From the NCBI GenBank assembly GCA_965651935.1, contig CBFGTC010000025.1, positions 1 through 15,860 on the forward strand: 15,860 nucleotides of DNA. The letters are read 5' to 3'. The notes beneath the pieces were generated by a model that saw only the letters and a program-made list of their open reading frames with translations, made no database searches and was not told where the DNA came from. Shown here piece by piece: positions 15,378-15,860 of the stretch (position 1 is its first letter; each line of letters begins with the position of its first letter). Made by a program: the position numbers and the translations under genes. Source of the DNA: JAFEDN01 sp965651935. Its GTDB lineage: Bacteria > Pseudomonadota > Gammaproteobacteria > Coxiellales > Coxiellaceae.

Positions 15378-15405
15378 ATAAAATCAAAGACTTAGAGCGT
15401 TAATT

Positions 15406-15429
15406 GGGTCTTTCCCACTTTAGGGGGCA
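15406..15429. repeat. Outer copy of an ISL3-type terminal repeat
   Basis: A 24-bp stretch beginning GGGTCTTTCCCACTTTAG matches the copy at 15453-15476 at 20 of 24 positions. It is 47 bp further out from the ISL3 transposase remnant. It may be the end of a second, otherwise lost ISL3 element. Confidence 0.5.
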
Positions 15430-15452
15430 GTTAATCAAGCACATAATACTTT

Positions 15453-15476
15453 GGGTCTTCCCTATTTTCGGGGGCA
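15453..15476. repeat. Terminal repeat of the ISL3 remnant
   Basis: A 24-bp stretch beginning GGGTCTTCCCTATTTTCG lies 3 bp from the stop of the ISL3 transposase fragment, where the terminal inverted repeat of an ISL3 element is expected. The opposite end of the element is not in the window. Confidence 0.6.
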
Positions 15477-15479
15477 TAT

Positions 15480-15818
15480 TTACCCGCCACAGAGTACTTT
15501 AACTCTAATTCTATAATTTTCAAAATTTCTAAAGCCATAGGCACGTCGCTGGATGAGTTTCATCTTGCGATGGAAGCCTTCAGTGATGCCATTATTTTTG
15601 GTGAACCGCCACATACGAACGATCTCATCTCGCCATAACCACAAAGTTTTTCCCAGGTTATTTAAGAAAGCAAAGCTGCTCTCTTTGAGTTGCTGAATGT
15701 CATTTAAAAAGACTTTGATCAATCGTTTACACTGCCTCGCTTTACGATGTTTGAACATCAATAAACGGTGCAATTTTTGTTGAAAAGCATAAACGGCAGC
15801 GATAGTGGTTTTTATACT
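15480..15818 (-). pseudogene. ISL3-family transposase, C-terminal fragment
   Basis: The frame is open from 15818 down to the TAA at 15480 and reads AAVYAFQQKLHRLLMFKHR, then ARQCKRLI, and later TKNNGITEGFHRKMKLIQRR and AYGFRNFENYRIRVKVLCGG. NNGITEGFHRKMK...RAYGFRNFENYRIRV is the conserved C-terminal signature of ISL3 transposases, including the region of the last catalytic acid (Glu). About 113 of the usual 400 or so residues remain. The frame hits a TAG at 15819-15821, exactly where a different repeat pattern begins, so the gene was cut by another insertion. Confidence 0.85.
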
Positions 15819-15819
15819 C

Positions 15820-15860
15820 TAATTTGGCCCCACATTAATATTTTATTTTGGCCCCACTTA
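15820..15860. mobile_element. End of another insertion sequence inserted into the ISL3 transposase gene
   Basis: TTTGGCCCCAC occurs twice in direct orientation (15823-15833 and 15847-15857) with a 24-bp period. Paired short repeats at an end resemble IS21-family termini, but the motif differs from the one at 1-74. The element continues beyond the window. The start coincides with the point where the ISL3 reading frame is lost. Confidence 0.45.

Noticed and set aside
1..15860. CRISPR array, rRNA genes, toxin-antitoxin pair or prophage genes
   Set aside because: No regularly spaced repeats, rRNA-like sequence, paired small overlapping genes or phage structural genes were seen.

Overview
The window looks like a piece of a gammaproteobacterial chromosome from the order Legionellales (Legionella/Coxiella/Berkiella/Rickettsiella-like, an intracellular lineage). 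This rests on a typical gammaproteobacterial core (murJ, ribF, long-type purC, nadB, ileS, lspA, a pilE-like pilin) of moderate GC, interleaved with AT-rich genes for unrecognised coiled-coil or acidic proteins, and on insertion-sequence debris at both edges. The genus cannot be fixed from the sequence alone.

Layout. 1-840: mobile and decayed DNA: an IS end (IS21-like by its paired internal repeats), the frameshifted 3' end of a leucine-rich-repeat-like gene with a Ser-rich tail, and the middle of an IS66 transposase. 900-2452: an AT-rich 491-residue protein of unknown function with four tandem ~52-residue helical repeats. Its upstream region carries a perfect core match to the tandem PmrA box known from Legionella and Coxiella Dot/Icm genes. 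2503-7493: a tight, translationally coupled run murJ-ribF-purC-nadB (lipid II flipping, FAD synthesis, purine synthesis, first step of NAD synthesis). 7494-8643: a 294-bp gap with a repeat-like hairpin and a second near-perfect PmrA-type box, then an AT-rich acidic protein whose natural ATG is out of frame with its body. 8657-10057 (minus): a malic enzyme. 10058-10303: a divergent intergenic region with a strong -10 and two hairpins, probably the ileS leader. 10304-13607: ileS-lspA. 13604-14722 (minus): an unknown 372-residue protein with a J-domain-like segment lacking HPD. 14772-15179 (minus): a pilE-like pilin. 15305-15377: tRNA-Lys(UUU) without encoded CCA. 15400-15860: an ISL3 transposase remnant with doubled terminal repeats, itself cut by another IS end.

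How it fits together. The murJ-ribF and ileS-lspA pairs are commonly adjacent in gammaproteobacteria. Here they are about 5.3 kb apart (end of ribF to start of ileS), separated by purC, nadB, an effector-like gene and an inverted malic enzyme gene. The main point of interest is a candidate PmrA regulon. The two most AT-rich unknown genes each have an 11-bp-period TTAAT direct repeat 40-50 bp upstream of their start region, the arrangement that marks many Dot/Icm effector genes. A third unknown gene has a weaker match, and a fourth effector-like gene has decayed. This suggests Dot/Icm effector genes scattered among housekeeping operons, but secretion and regulation are inference from sequence pattern only.
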